From Albifimbria verrucaria (taxonomy: Eukaryota > Ascomycota > Sordariomycetes > Hypocreales > Stachybotryaceae), in assembly GCA_020081605.1 (NCBI GenBank), contig JAHREC010000018.1, positions 5,456,001 through 5,520,000 of the forward strand: a stretch of DNA of 64,000 bases, read 5' to 3'. This document shows positions 48,591-60,987 of this stretch, piece by piece; position 1 is the first letter of the stretch; the number at the start of each line of letters is the position of its first letter. The notes under the pieces are model-generated. The model was not told the DNA's origin, ran no database searches, and worked only from the letters and a program-made list of their open reading frames with translations. The position numbers were made by a program, and so were the translations under genes.

Positions 48591-51568
48591 GGTGAATGTT
48601 GGGCGGGCGCTGTTCCAGGCCGTGCAACCGTTGTTGGGAGATGTTGGAATGAAGAGCGACGTGGCTTATGCCCCCGTTCAAGCTCGTCTGCTCATGGTGG
48701 TTCCATTTTCAGGATTGGATGTGTTCCTGATAGATGGCCCTGCGCACTTCCAAGGGGCCTTGCAGGGAAGTTCCGTCCAGCCAATGGGATCCGGGATCAG
48801 TAAGGCAAGGGAGCCCCACCAGCATTATCATGTGCATTACAGATTACAGATTACAGAGAGATCAATCAGATCCTAACGCTTCCTGCTGCCAGATTGCTGT
48901 CTAAATAAATGCTCAAAATACATGAGGCTCCTCTGCTCGAATTTCGTGGTTTTCCTTTTAATTTCCGTCGGTCTCAGTGCTCGGACTCGACATGATGCAT
49001 GTCTAGCTTGCCAGGCACCGATTTTAATGACCCTTCATGTCCGTGTCAATTCAGCTACCTACCCTATAGTTTAACCTGATATCTTCAGCCATGGAGTAGA
49101 CATTCGCTCCAAGAAAACAGCGATATCGGCCGAGTTTATTGCAATTTCTTTGGTGTGCTGTAGAATTGGTGATCTTATTTTGGTTATCAGGCGTTGAATA
49201 ACGAGATACAGCTTCTCGTTATTTGTCTGTGGAGAGTACCTGCTTAGAAAAATACAATATATCAATTTGGAAATACATAACATCACAGCACGCTTTCGAG
49301 CCCGGGTGAACAGGTCGTCAGTACTGAGGAAAACATACATAGCCTACCCGTATCGAACCAAGAAACGAACACAGAGTGATACATTCACCATCCCCTTGCA
49401 GCCCCTAGTTTTTGTCGAGTTAGCAGGCATAGGGCAGCACGATAACACGACACCCAGCTCCAGCTTCTCACGTACATTAATAAGTCTGTAGACCTAGCTA
49501 CAAAGTGACCAAATTACCAATCGAATATGCAAGAGTCACAATAGCTATACCATAAACTGTCAGTGGCTAACATATTGAGGCTAAGGCGCATGTTCGGTCC
49601 TCCTGGATAAACTGCGATTCTACACGAAAAGGGCAAAATAACTGAGCCCAGATACGGTAAATACAAAGGAAATACACAAGAAGCATCCAAACAAGATAGA
49701 GACTCCTCCTAGAGACAGTAACGGGCGACTAGTCAATTTCTGCACAACCATTTGTTCACAGGGCTGTACCAAACTATCTTAACATACAACTACCACTCGT
49801 AGGATATAATAGCAGCGAAGCAACACATTGCAAGACAACAGCATAGCAGTACAGCATAAATGAATACAAAGCACTTGAGTCTTAGTGTTCGCAGTGACAA
49901 GCCAAAACCGATGGTCTAGGTGACAGTTACGTTCGACTGATCCGAAAGTACCGAGACAGACGGCACATGAATCATCTCGTCACGACACAAGACCAAAGCC
50001 CGAGCGGCGACAGCCCGATGAATAATGAGGCTCTGAATAGCGGAAGCTCCCGTCAAGGTATCTATCCATTATTTCAAGTAGCAGGTGTGCCGGACCACTC
50101 TACAGCAGCATGGGCGGATGGTTTCGGACCTCCATGAAACAAATGCTAACTAACACGTTCAATACGAGAAAGGATTGGTGACAGTTACTTGGCACCGCCG
50201 GCCTTTTCATCACTAGTCAAAGGTCGTATATACTGGGGCCGTGCTCGAATACGATGGCGGATACTTCTCGCCTATGTCTGATACACTCATGTCATCAGTC
50301 ACTGGCAATTTCCAATTCAACCCCTAAGAATGTGTTATCCAGGCAGGAGAGGCCTCACGCTGCAATGTTTCAGCAGGCCTCAAATGCAAGTCCGCAGAAC
50401 AGACGAGAATTGGCATAGCCCATTCACACACTCCCTTATACCTGTTCTGTAATCATTCACGATAGCCGCTCGACAAAATGAGCTCTAGCGAAGGGTGACA
50501 AGAGGTACGTGGTGCAACATACGTCGCCGGAATATCGGCTTCCATGTATGGCAAGTCATGTATGTATTAGACAACTAGTTCACACAGAGTCGCTTCTGCT
50601 AGGTCCATCTGCAGGGTCGAGTTTGAGCCGCGAATGGAGAGTGGACGTCGCCAAGGGAGGAGAAGGACCTTGTCGAGAGTCCGAGATAGAATCAACGCTA
50701 TGAGGAGAGTATCATATTTAGCTGGTCACTATATTTACCGTCATATTTTTATCTGAACCTGCTATCTCGATCATGGTAGTAACACGCACACGTCGCAATC
50801 TCGAATGTGCGCGGGAACCAACGGCGGTTATAAAACAATACCAGAAGCGCCGTGATCAACATGCAGTTAAAATAACATAAGCAGACAAGCCTGTTGGTTC
50901 ACAGGGGTAGATACATGCCAAGCAAGCTGTGATGCCAGCAATAGCAACACTGGATGACTTACAGTACCAGGGGTTTAAGACGAACGGTTCAAATGCTCCC
51001 TACGGTGGTGAGGAACTACGGGTCTTTAGACCACACGCAGCAAGCACGCACGGCTACGTTGGCGTCATGGCACGGTCCTCATGGCAATCAAGATGAAAAG
51101 GTTCTTAGTGAGAGAATGATAGGATGGCCCAGGCGCGACTGCGTTTCAAAAGTCACACAGTTTCGCCTGAAGGACCAAACCGACGCAGACAAGACACGGG
51201 ACGAGACGCTCTCGGGAATTGTGCCTTTGCATGGCCGTTGGCTGTGTGTGCGAAGGAGACCGATTTGGAGGTGTTGATGAGTGATGGAATGGGCATGGAC
51301 GGGGCCAAGGGGTGACTGTGCGCGCCGGCCATGTGGATGCGTGTGCCCGTGGTGACTGTGGCTGTGTTCTGAGACCGACCTGAGGATGGCGAAAGAAGGA
51401 TTTTTGGAAAAGGGAGAGCTGCGAAGAACCCCTTGTGCAACCTGGCACGCGTGTGTGAGACATGCTTGAGCCATTGTGCTGTAGATTGAGTGGCAACGGG
51501 TATCTAAAAGCAGTGACCATGTTGACGTTTTGGGGATGGCTACAGAAATACGCAAGACAAAGACGATA

Positions 51569-51597
51569 CGATACGACACGATACGATACAATACGGG
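51569..51597. repeat. short GATAC-type tandem repeat
   Basis: About five imperfect GATAC/ACGAT units in 28 bp. No coding context. Confidence 0.6.
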
Positions 51598-53938
51598 AGC
51601 AGGGAGCCAAATTGGAAAAGCAAGGAGCAGAGCGAAACTAACAGGCACGGTCGGATCTAGCATGTCTCATGTTTCCCCTACGGCACACGAGCAAGGCAGA
51701 CGGCCAGCGGAAAGGACGGGATACACGGGGCGGGCTCTGGATGTTTGAGCTGCCAGCGCGGATGATCCATTACTCATGCTGGCATGTGTGCTCGCTCCGT
51801 CAACTAGTGAACCACGGCCATGTTGGTGCGTCGTCAAAACAGACAAGACCGGACGGTGAGTCGTGAGGACCAAAATGACAGACCTGAAGCGATCGACCTG
51901 GCGTGTGTCTGTGTTTGGCGTGGTCGGAAGCCGCACCGTAATAAACCAGTGCCTGTACGGATTAGTAGGCCAACTGGTAATCAAATGAGGAGGCTCCACA
52001 GACAGACCAAAAGCGGAGATGGGGGCGAGAGGAGAGAAGCGGTTTGAGACGAGCTAAGGTAGGCGAAGACCGCCCTGCTGACGTGCGCGGCGGGTTCCTG
52101 GCAGGACCAAGGTCGCCTTTTGCCAAAGATGGAGGGCCATCCACCCCTTGGGAGATTGGCCCGTCTCTGGCGGGGACTTTTCAAACAGGCTCTGGAGCGA
52201 GGCTGTGGAGGTCTCTCGGAACATTGATTCACACAGCCAGCTTGGGTGGAATCAAGGCGAGCTGGGAGGGGACACATCGAGGAGGAGAGTTGATCAACAG
52301 GCCTAGACGGCGACGGTGGATAGCAAAGCACGGCAAGACCAAGGCATCTCCGTGCGGTCCCGCAGGACATGCCCACAGGGATCGACAGATTAAGTTGCCG
52401 TCGCTGTGTCTCGTTCCGTTGCAGATGGGTGTGGGTTGGACAGAAGAGCAAGAACAGGCAGGACAAACAGATAGACAGGTGAGGGGCCGACCAAAAGCCT
52501 TCAGGAATGGGATGCATCTGGATGATCTCTTCTGCACATGCAGGTTGGGCCCAATGGCCAACGGCACCGTTGCACTGACCATTGGCGCCCGCCGGTCGTT
52601 TGTGGTCTTGCTATGAAAGAGGGTGATTACGGTAGCAATATTGCCTTGGCCTGGTCGCTTTGCGTTGGCTCGGATGGTGGCCACGGGATACGACCGAAGT
52701 ACCAACCAACAACTCTCCGCCAGCACTAGACGACTGGATCACGACCTCGCAGCCTTGCGGCTCGTTGGTGAAAGGGCGCATAAGGTGCTGACTTTGTGAA
52801 GGTGGATGAGGTAATTATCGACGCAAGGACAGATCCAAGCAATGTCATCATGAACACAAGGACCAAGATGACTTCGTGGAGACCAGGGCATAGAATAGAA
52901 ACAGGATGGGCACTGGAGATCCCAGTGGGTTTGGAACCCTTGTCCGCGACACCAGGCTCAGGGAGGGGAGGGAGGAGGATGGCAAAGGACGGAGGAGGCT
53001 ACCTTGGAGGTACAGACTGGGGCCAAGGCAAATTGGCTGTGGCTCGCAGCTAAATGGCGCAAGCTATAGCAGTATCTCCCAAGTTCTCCTGGTTCTTGGG
53101 TGAGCGATGTAGGCGGCCAATAGTGCTGGGCCCATCTGACCAGGGTAGACGCCATGCTGCGAGATCCTTGAAAAGCCATGTTGCCTAGCGTCGCCACGGA
53201 CCGGGGACCCCCAGGCTGAAGGAGACAAACGGCAGATTTGGAGGATACTCGATGAGTGGGCGAGCGGACGGGCGGTGGTTCAGGTACCGCGCTATGGCTT
53301 GACAAGTCTCGGGTGCCTGAGATGGTCGATATTGTGGGTGGATCGATCCAAGGTGGAGTAGCGACGCAATTTCCCGCGACGACGGCGTGGATGTGGTTGT
53401 TCTTGGGGCCACTGGGCTGTCACCGTGCCGAAATGATCCAACTGAGGAAGAGAGAGGGAAAAAGCATTCACTACTGCGTTGGAGGTCAGTCGAGTCCCGT
53501 CTAGACGCCGCACGGAGGATAGATAGACTGAGCGTCCCTGCATGGCAATAGAGAGAGAGGGGGATATGCAGGGGATCGGCGATATATATGGTAAGCAACG
53601 GTGGGAGAAGCGGGAAAAGAAGAAGACTGTTCATCCTGCACAAACACAATGGGTTTGTGGTGTCAGAATGTTGGTGGCTGTTTGTCCCAAAAATGGTGGT
53701 GGTGGTGATGGTGAAGGGTCAGGGTCAGGATCCCGTTTTTGGCACCAGGCATAGGGAGGAGAATTGAGTGAGGCGTGTGCGTGTGTGGCCGTAGGTGGCA
53801 GGTAGTTTTGCCTGTCCTCTTCTGGCCTAGTTTTTTATTTTTCTGCTGCGATTCTGTGCAGCTGGCTGGCAGGGGTGGGTTGCAATTTGATGGGTGGCGG
53901 TGGTGGTGGTACTATAGCACAGGCAGGTTAGTTAGTTA

Positions 53939-54857
53939 GGTACCTAGCAGGTATCACCAGCGGTGACAGCAGCACTTGCACCAGCGATGGCAGGCCAGCT
54001 CCTATGCTGTGTGCATGTTGGTTGGTTTGGTAGCTCCCTATTGTGCGCTAAGCTGCATGGTGTGTGCTGTGTGTGGTGGCTGATCTGGCTTGGTCTGCCA
54101 GGTAAGGTAGGTACCTCCTCTGCTATGCTGGTGCTGGTGCTGGTGCTGTGCCGTTGATGCAAGGTGGGACTGGGCCCAGAAATTGTTCCCAATATTAGAG
54201 TCCAGTCCCCTGGCCCACGTTAGCGCTGGGCCACCCCGTGTTTATTGTGCAAATAGTGCGAGACATGCCCAGCACCTCGCTGGCTGGTACAGAGGAATGT
54301 GCCACGAGGCCAGGTACCTGTGCCTGCTGCTGAGAGTACCTTGCCTCTTCCACGCGCGTACCCGAGCTCTCTCACCTGGAGCTGCTACGAACCGCACCTC
54401 GCTCCATCTGAGCTATCGGACGCCTTTTGTTCTGCGACGCGAGATGCTAGCCGTGGCTCCTCCTGAGCAGGCTGCCACCGCACACTAACACCGGTGCACT
54501 CGAGCGTGGCCGTTCCCTGGTTTTTTAATGGCCGTGTCCGTGCTCTGCAGGATGACTGACTCCAACGAAATAACACGACAGCAGCATGGACGGGTGGGCA
54601 AGGTGAGGGAGGTACCTGGTGGCTGGCGAAAAGGTACCTCGTCTAGCCGCCAGCGCCTGCGGGACAACTGCCGTAGCCCACCGTGTACCTGGCCGTACCC
54701 ACCTGACCTGGACCCAAGGAACCAAGCAAAAAGCCAAGCTACAGGCCCTGCACACCCACGGCCGGCGAGAGGGATAGAGGCCCTGGGACCTGATGCGATG
54801 GGGGTACCTGTGATGGGTACCTGCGTGGGTACTCTGCTCGGCCTAGGGCGGGTACCT
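53939..54857. promoter_or_regulatory. cluster of eight GGTACCT motifs
   Basis: GGTACCT occurs at 53939, 54110, 54313, 54611, 54633, 54803, 54816 and 54851, that is eight times in about 0.9 kb, ending about 1.1 kb upstream of the MSB2 start. The core GGTACC is palindromic. A 7-mer is expected about once per 16 kb per strand, and only a few other copies were noticed in the window (8420, 13400, 30260, 42548). It may be a regulatory array or a remnant of a dispersed short repeat. Confidence 0.5.
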
Positions 54858-55940
54858 GACGCGCAACGCTGCGCTACGCTGGCTGAGCAGGTAGAGCAGC
54901 GTCTGTTCTCAAACCCCTCCCCTCTCACCTCCCACCTCTCGCTCTCAGCCCAGTCAAGTCAAGTCTCAATCTGCTTGGCTGCCCTCCCTCCTCTTTTTCT
55001 TCCCATCCCTTCTTCTTCCCTCCCACCCCGGACAATCCCCCTGTCCGTGTCGTGTTTCCATCGCTTCTCCCATTCCTTCGTTTCTCGTCTGGCCACACCC
55101 CGGTCGCTGCTGCTGCGGTCTGCCCTCCTGGCCTCTGCTTTTCCCTTCCTTTTCCACTTCCCACCCTTTCGTTTCTCTCTCCCTCTCTTGTCCCACAGCT
55201 CCTAACACAAGGCGACGTCGTCACCTCTTCAACCCGCAACGACCCAGCGCTTCGTCCGCGCCTCTTCTCCCTCCCTCCTCTGCAGATTCGTCCCATTCCG
55301 CCATTTTCGTTCGAGCCTCGAGCCCGGGCGGCTTTTGCGGATTACCGGGAAAGGTCCCCATCGCGCCCAATGTCTTGTTGACGATTGATTGATCCGACAT
55401 CCACCGACCACCTTTTCCCTCGTCTCCGCGAGCTCGCTCCACGAGAATCGGCCACGACGAAGTGAACGACTTGCTTTTGCCACGCGCCTTTTTGACGACT
55501 TTTCGTCAAGTCACTCTTTTATCGCTATCTGAATTTTGGATATTTCGCTCTACGCGACTGAATACTGTACGTCCACCAATACGGATTCCTGGTCTCGGAA
55601 ACGCGGCGTTTTGGGTGGTTGGCAAGCGACGTTTCGCTCCCGATTGCATGGATGGGGTCTAAGCCTTAGACGTCCGTCGGGATGACATTGGAGCTGTCAA
55701 TGCCCACGGTATCTGGGAAAGGTCATTTGGGCTAACCGACTTGCTCTATAGATCATTAACACTTTTTGGCATTTTTATTGTCAAGTACATTCGCTCCGGC
55801 TATTCCTGACAGTGAGCTCGCCTGTCCGCGTCGACGACAAGGCCACTGGTTTTGCTGACCACATTCTCCGATAGTACAATATTTGTATCATTTATTATAA
55901 CTACGCTCATTAACACGACACACCACGTAAATCAGCCACG

Positions 55941-58900
55941 ATGCAGACCAAGGCATTCACTCTGGCCACCGTCGTGGCCCTTGCCGCCTCGGTTTCCGCA
56001 CAGGCTCAGAGGCCTCGCATTTACTTCCCACGCAACGTTCGCCGTCAATTCCAGAATGGTACCATCACCGACGTAGAGGAATTGCCTGTCGAGTCGGCCC
56101 CTTCAACTACCGAATTCGTCACCTCCTCCAAGGGCTCGCCTCTGGGAGACTTCCTCTCTAGCGTTTTTGGCGACAGCAGCTCCTCTGCAAACGCCGTTGA
56201 TGAATCGAGCGGTGTCTCCTCCGAGGTCCTGTCCACTACCGGAGCAGCCGGTACCGGTGGCTCGTCTGTCGTCACTGTCCAGCCTACCGTGTCTCCCACC
56301 CTGCCGGTCGAGCCTTCCTCCAGTGCCCTTCCCGTTGAGGGTCCTATCGACGAGACCTCGACCGATTCCGGCATTCTCGTTGGTCCTACCGGCATTGTCA
56401 GCTCTACTTCGACCACGAGCTCTACCGAGACTTCGTCTGTTGTTACAAGCTCGGAAGCCAGCAGCACGACCGAGTCTAGCACTGTTGCTGAATCGAGCAC
56501 TGTTGAATCAAGCACTGTCGTGGAGTCGAGCACCGTTGAGTCAAGCACCGCTCAGTCCAGCACCGTCGAATCGAGCACCGTCGCCGAGTCGAGCACCGTC
56601 GCCGAGGCCAGCACCACCGAGTCGAGCACGGCCCCGGAGGTGAGCACCACCGAGTCCAGCGTCACCCCGGAGGTTAGCACCACCGAGTCCAGCGCCACTT
56701 CGGAAGTTAGCTCTACCGAGTCTACCACCGCCCCAGTGGCTAGCACTACCGAGTCTAGCGTGCTGCCCGAATCCAGCACGGTTGAGTCTAGCGCCATTCC
56801 TGAAGTCAGCTCCACTGAGTCGAGTGCTGTCCCCGAAGTCAGCTCCACTGAGTCCAGCGCTGTTCCGGAGGTGAGCACCACGCAGTCCAGTGCCCTCCCA
56901 GAGGCCAGCACTACGGAGTCCAGCGCCATTCCTGAAGTCAGCTCCACTGAGTCCAGTGCTATCCCCGAGGTTAGCTCCACTGAGTCCAGTGCCATTCCCG
57001 AAGTCAGCTCTACTGCCTCCAGCGTCATTCCCGAAGTCAGCACCACCGAGTCGGTTGCTCTTCCCGAGTCCAGCACTGTTGAGTCCGGCGCCTCTTCCGA
57101 GGTTAGCACTGCGGACTCCAGCGCACTTCCCGTGACTAACAGCGTGCCTGCCTCGAGCACCGTCCCTACAAGCTCTGCTGAGATTCCTATCGAGTCTTCG
57201 GTTCTGACACCGATTGAGTCTACTTCTCAGACTGTCCCCGAGCCCGCTACTTCCTCGGCTGCTGCTCCTGAGCCCGCTACTACCACCGCCCAGTCTGCCT
57301 CTGAAACCTCTGCTACTTCCAGTGGTGGCATTCTCGACCCCATTGAGTCTATTATCAGCAGCTTGCTCCCCTTGCCTGATCCGGCCAACTCGACTACCAT
57401 TGTTTCTGCCACCAGCACCGAGGTGAGCGCAACAGAGAGCCAGGTTATCCCAAGCGAGACCCTGATCCCTCCCACCCCGAGCGCCACCCCTAGCGAGTCC
57501 GATGCCCAGTCTACCCTGTCTGTGTCCGAGACGCTGCCGACTCCCAGCGAGTCCACCCCGATTGAGTCTCAGAGTGTATCAATTAGCTCCGGAAGTGAGA
57601 TCATCAGCGAGACTGCTTCAACCGACTCTGCTTCGGTCTCGGCCTCTGCTAGCAGCGATGTTGAGCCTCAGCCCACCCCTTCGGAGACCTCAGCTAGCGA
57701 GTCAAGCTCTGTGCCAACACCTTCCGAGTCCACTCCCAGCGAGTCTGTGACTTCGTCAGCTACTCCCAGCGAGTCGGGTGATGTGACCTCATCAGCCACT
57801 TCCAGTGAATCTGGTGACGTGACCTCATCAGCTACTTCCAGCGAATCTGGTGACGTGACCTCATCTGTTCCCACTCCTTCCGAGACATCTACGGGAGATG
57901 TGACTTCGTCTATCCCAACCGTTTCGGACTCATCAAGCTCTATCAGTGTGACGGGCACCGAGTCGACTTCGGTGTCTACACCTTCAGAGACGATTTCTAC
58001 ACCTACCGACATTACTAGCTCTGAGCCGATTACCTCTTCGGCAACCTCGATTCCTTCGAGCTCATCATCGCCTCCCACTGATAGCAACTCCACTAGCTCA
58101 ATTAGCGTGACGAGCAGCGTCCCCCACGTCCCTTACTTCATCGGACAGTGTGCCGCCGACGCCTACTCCTCGTCAATCTCCTCGCTTCCTACACCTATCT
58201 CTAGCACGGAATCTGTCAACTCCACTAGCTCAGATGTGCCAACGTCCACTCCCCAGCTCGGTCGACATTCCTACTTCCTCGACTGTCATTTCGACGCCAT
58301 CGTCCGTCTCTGAGCCTCCATCAACTATCCAGACATCGATCATCCCGGTGCCCCTGACCAGTTCCGCACCGATCTCGTCGTCTTCTGTGGAGATTGTCAC
58401 GAGTATCACACCCACTGCTACCGTGACAAACACTGATGATAAGATTACATCGATCATCATTGAGACCACGTCCATGAGCTTCTCTCAGCCCCAAACGTCA
58501 GCCACCTCGACCCAGAGCCTTCCTACCAACATCCCGGGCGTCATCTCGCCTGGTGACACCAAGCCGAAGTTGCCCAACACTCGCGAGATCCAGATTGGTT
58601 TCCTGTACCCCTTAACTATGTCTTCGTTGCGAAGAACCCTACCGCTGCCCAGCAGATCTTCACCTATCTGCCTCAAGCTCTTGCTGAAGCTGTCGGTCTT
58701 AGCACCGAGGCTATTCAGATGGTCAAGCTTGTGCCTTACAACACTGTTGACCGCTGGGGTTACATTACCACTATTGCCAAGATCAACTATCCCGAGACCT
58801 TGATCGACCGTCTCATCATGGATCTTACGATGCCAAACTCTGGTATCTACCAGAACAAGGATCCTATCGTCCGCAACCTCGCTGCACAGATCAACCCCAA

Positions 58901-59361
58901 GATTACCATCTTCGGTCAGGTCGCGGATGAGGACTCGACTACCAACAGTGGTGGTGACACCCTGGCCAGCCTGGTCCTAACGATACTTTCGATAATGGTG
59001 GTGATGATCAACAGTCCTCATCGCAGAAGGCTACTACGGCGGGTATTGCTGTTGGTGCCGTCGGTCTTAGTGTCATGTATGGTGCAGCCATGTTCATTGT
59101 TGCCCGCCGTTACAAGCGGAAGAGACAACACCGACGTGCTAGCTCCATGGGAAGCAGCCAGGTCTCCGAGATGCGCTACACTGACGCGGGAAGCCCTGCT
59201 ATGATGGGTGGTGCCCTCATGAGCCGAGAGTTCTCTAGCTACGGTGGAGCTGCTGGTGGCCGCAACAGCCATGGCAGTGGACGCAGTGGTATGGGCGGTT
59301 CCGTTCGCACTGCTGCCATCTCTGCTCCTGTTGCCGCCGAGAACTCCTCGGCTGGAATTGA
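55941..59361 (+). CDS. MSB2: signalling mucin, Msb2-like
   Basis: Membrane mucin sensor upstream of filamentation/virulence MAP kinase signalling in fungi. A signal peptide (MQTKAFTLATVVALAASVSA) is followed by about 700 residues of Ser/Thr-rich sequence. This includes imperfect 11-residue units (EVSSTESSAIP type, 56440-57130) and three 12-residue units SESGDVTSSATS (about 57768-57873). Then come a conserved extracellular domain (NYVFVAKNPTAAQQIF, DRLIMDLTMPNSGIY; 58590-58920), a transmembrane helix (about 59035-59100), a polybasic RRYKRKRQHRR and a short cytoplasmic tail. Breaks: 58103-58107, about 58165, 58252-58255, 58611-58614, about 58965 and about 59345, all in or next to C runs. Restoring the last gives a stop at 59359-59361 (ENSLGWN end); uncorrected, the frame runs to 59506. 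The exact family member (Msb2 versus another mucin) is inferred from architecture. Confidence 0.82.
57768..57873 (+). repeat. 36-bp in-frame tandem repeat in the mucin
   Basis: About three near-identical 36-bp units encoding SESGDVTSSATS inside the Ser/Thr-rich region of the mucin gene. Unit length keeps the frame, so copy number could vary without breaking the protein. Confidence 0.85.
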
Positions 59362-59506
59362 TGAACTAGACGCCATATCCGCAGCCATGCTATCTCTTCA
59401 GACTACATGTCTCATTTATTTTAAAAATTTGCGATTTCTCTCGATTTACCCATTCTTACACTTCGATACCCTTCGGGAGGGACTGTTTTCAACGTGGCGA
59501 CACTGA

Positions 59507-60987
59507 AAGCTCGTCCCTTGCATCGATCAGCGTGCCAATCCGCCGGCGTGACATTTTAACATCGCCTCACACCAACATCCTCACTATTTTCTTTTTATCT
59601 TTATATCTTGCCTTGTGTTTTGTCTTGTTTTGTCTTTGTTTTTTCTGTGGCGGCACGATGTGCGATGGACATAGACTCGGTGGATTCCCGCTGCCTACAC
59701 ATCAGTATTCCACATGCCGGACATCCTGAGTTTGAATAGGGCCTTATTTGTTATTTGGCTTCTTCTGGCTCTATTCTGGTGATCCGCGCACCCTTATTTC
59801 TTAATATTTTTTACTTTATAAAATGTCAAAAGGATGGTGTTGATGGAGGGAGGACAGACGATTGTTTTGTGGAAGCTGCTGTCGGATCACGAAAGCTGCG
59901 TGTATGTTGGTGTGATACTGGATATACATTGGCAGCTGGGCAGTATGGACGATGCAAGGCGAGCGTCTAGGCTCCTGAACATGCTCATTCAGCATGCCTC
60001 TTATTTTCATGTGAATTGAGAAGAAGAGGAACATGGGGCCTAGGTAGTTATCGTTTTGGTGTGGGGATGATGTTTGTAGTTATGTCTAAACATCTACAAC
60101 AGATAGAGTGAATTGATGATAACCAAGATATACTGCCTTCAATCAAGTTGTGGATGTAGTCTCCTGGTGTGCATGGTGATCTAGTAGTCTTGAGGACTTG
60201 CCTATAACTCTGGTCTACTTAGACGGGGAGGTGTGAGGTCGAGTACAGCTGCACTGTGGATATTCCGTGACTTAGGAGCTATTTCCACTAACGCCCTGCC
60301 ACGAGCCTACTGGTAGGCATTGGCTTGAAGTAAGCTCTACTGGTGCTATCCTTTTCGATAGCCGCGCCGTTAAATGCCATGTTCTGGAAATAAGCACGAC
60401 TAGCTACGGTAGCTACCGGACTAATATGGCCAACACTTGCTATGGCGCTAGAATCTTGGAACGGCCTTGGTTCTTTGGTGGCTGGACTTTAAAGAGTGGG
60501 CAAGGAAAAGATCTATGTTATGGTGGCGTCAAGATGGCGTTAGCAAGTGGCATGCAAGATGAGGCGATAGCTAGATCAAGACGCCGGGCAGGGTACGGTC
60601 ATGATGAACTGATACATACCTCTTGTGATTATGGAACATGCTACCACGGAATGGGAGCCTGAACGCGAAGACATGCGTCATGTCCTTCATTGTTACTGTC
60701 TCAGCCGTTGGCCGTTCACGGCATCACATAGGGCCAAGGGAGATATAAGCACGAGGAGCATCTTGATCACTTGGCGGAACACAATGAATGAAGTGACATG
60801 AGAATTCATTAAAGATACATGACTATCAAGACATAACCCAATAAAAACATAAAGGTATCAGATACATATACGGGCCTAAAATCATTAAATCAACCTCTAA
60901 AGCCAACACAAAATTAAAATGACCGGATATAGGTCTTAGGCTTTTATCCACCACCCCTTATTATTGTGTTCTTCCTCATCCTTATGC
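59507..60987. other. convergent intergenic region
   Basis: Between the mucin and polyketide synthase stops. T-rich 3' UTR-like sequence after the mucin, then AT-rich sequence before the synthase stop. Frames such as 60426-60662 have no recognisable features. Confidence 0.5.

Larger units (their letters stand above)
48591..55940. other. 7.3 kb gene-free region upstream of MSB2
   Basis: The longest stretch without a supported gene. The left part (49000-51000) is AT-richer. The right part becomes GC-rich, then pyrimidine-rich (54900-55350), and is probably the promoter and long 5' leader of MSB2. Frames up to about 190 codons exist (for example 51088-51663 minus) but lack protein-like character. 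Motif and repeat features are given separately. Confidence 0.45.

Noticed and set aside
51088..51663. 191-codon minus-strand open frame
   Set aside because: Contains runs such as LYRIVSYRIVF from a simple repeat and has no domain or splice support.
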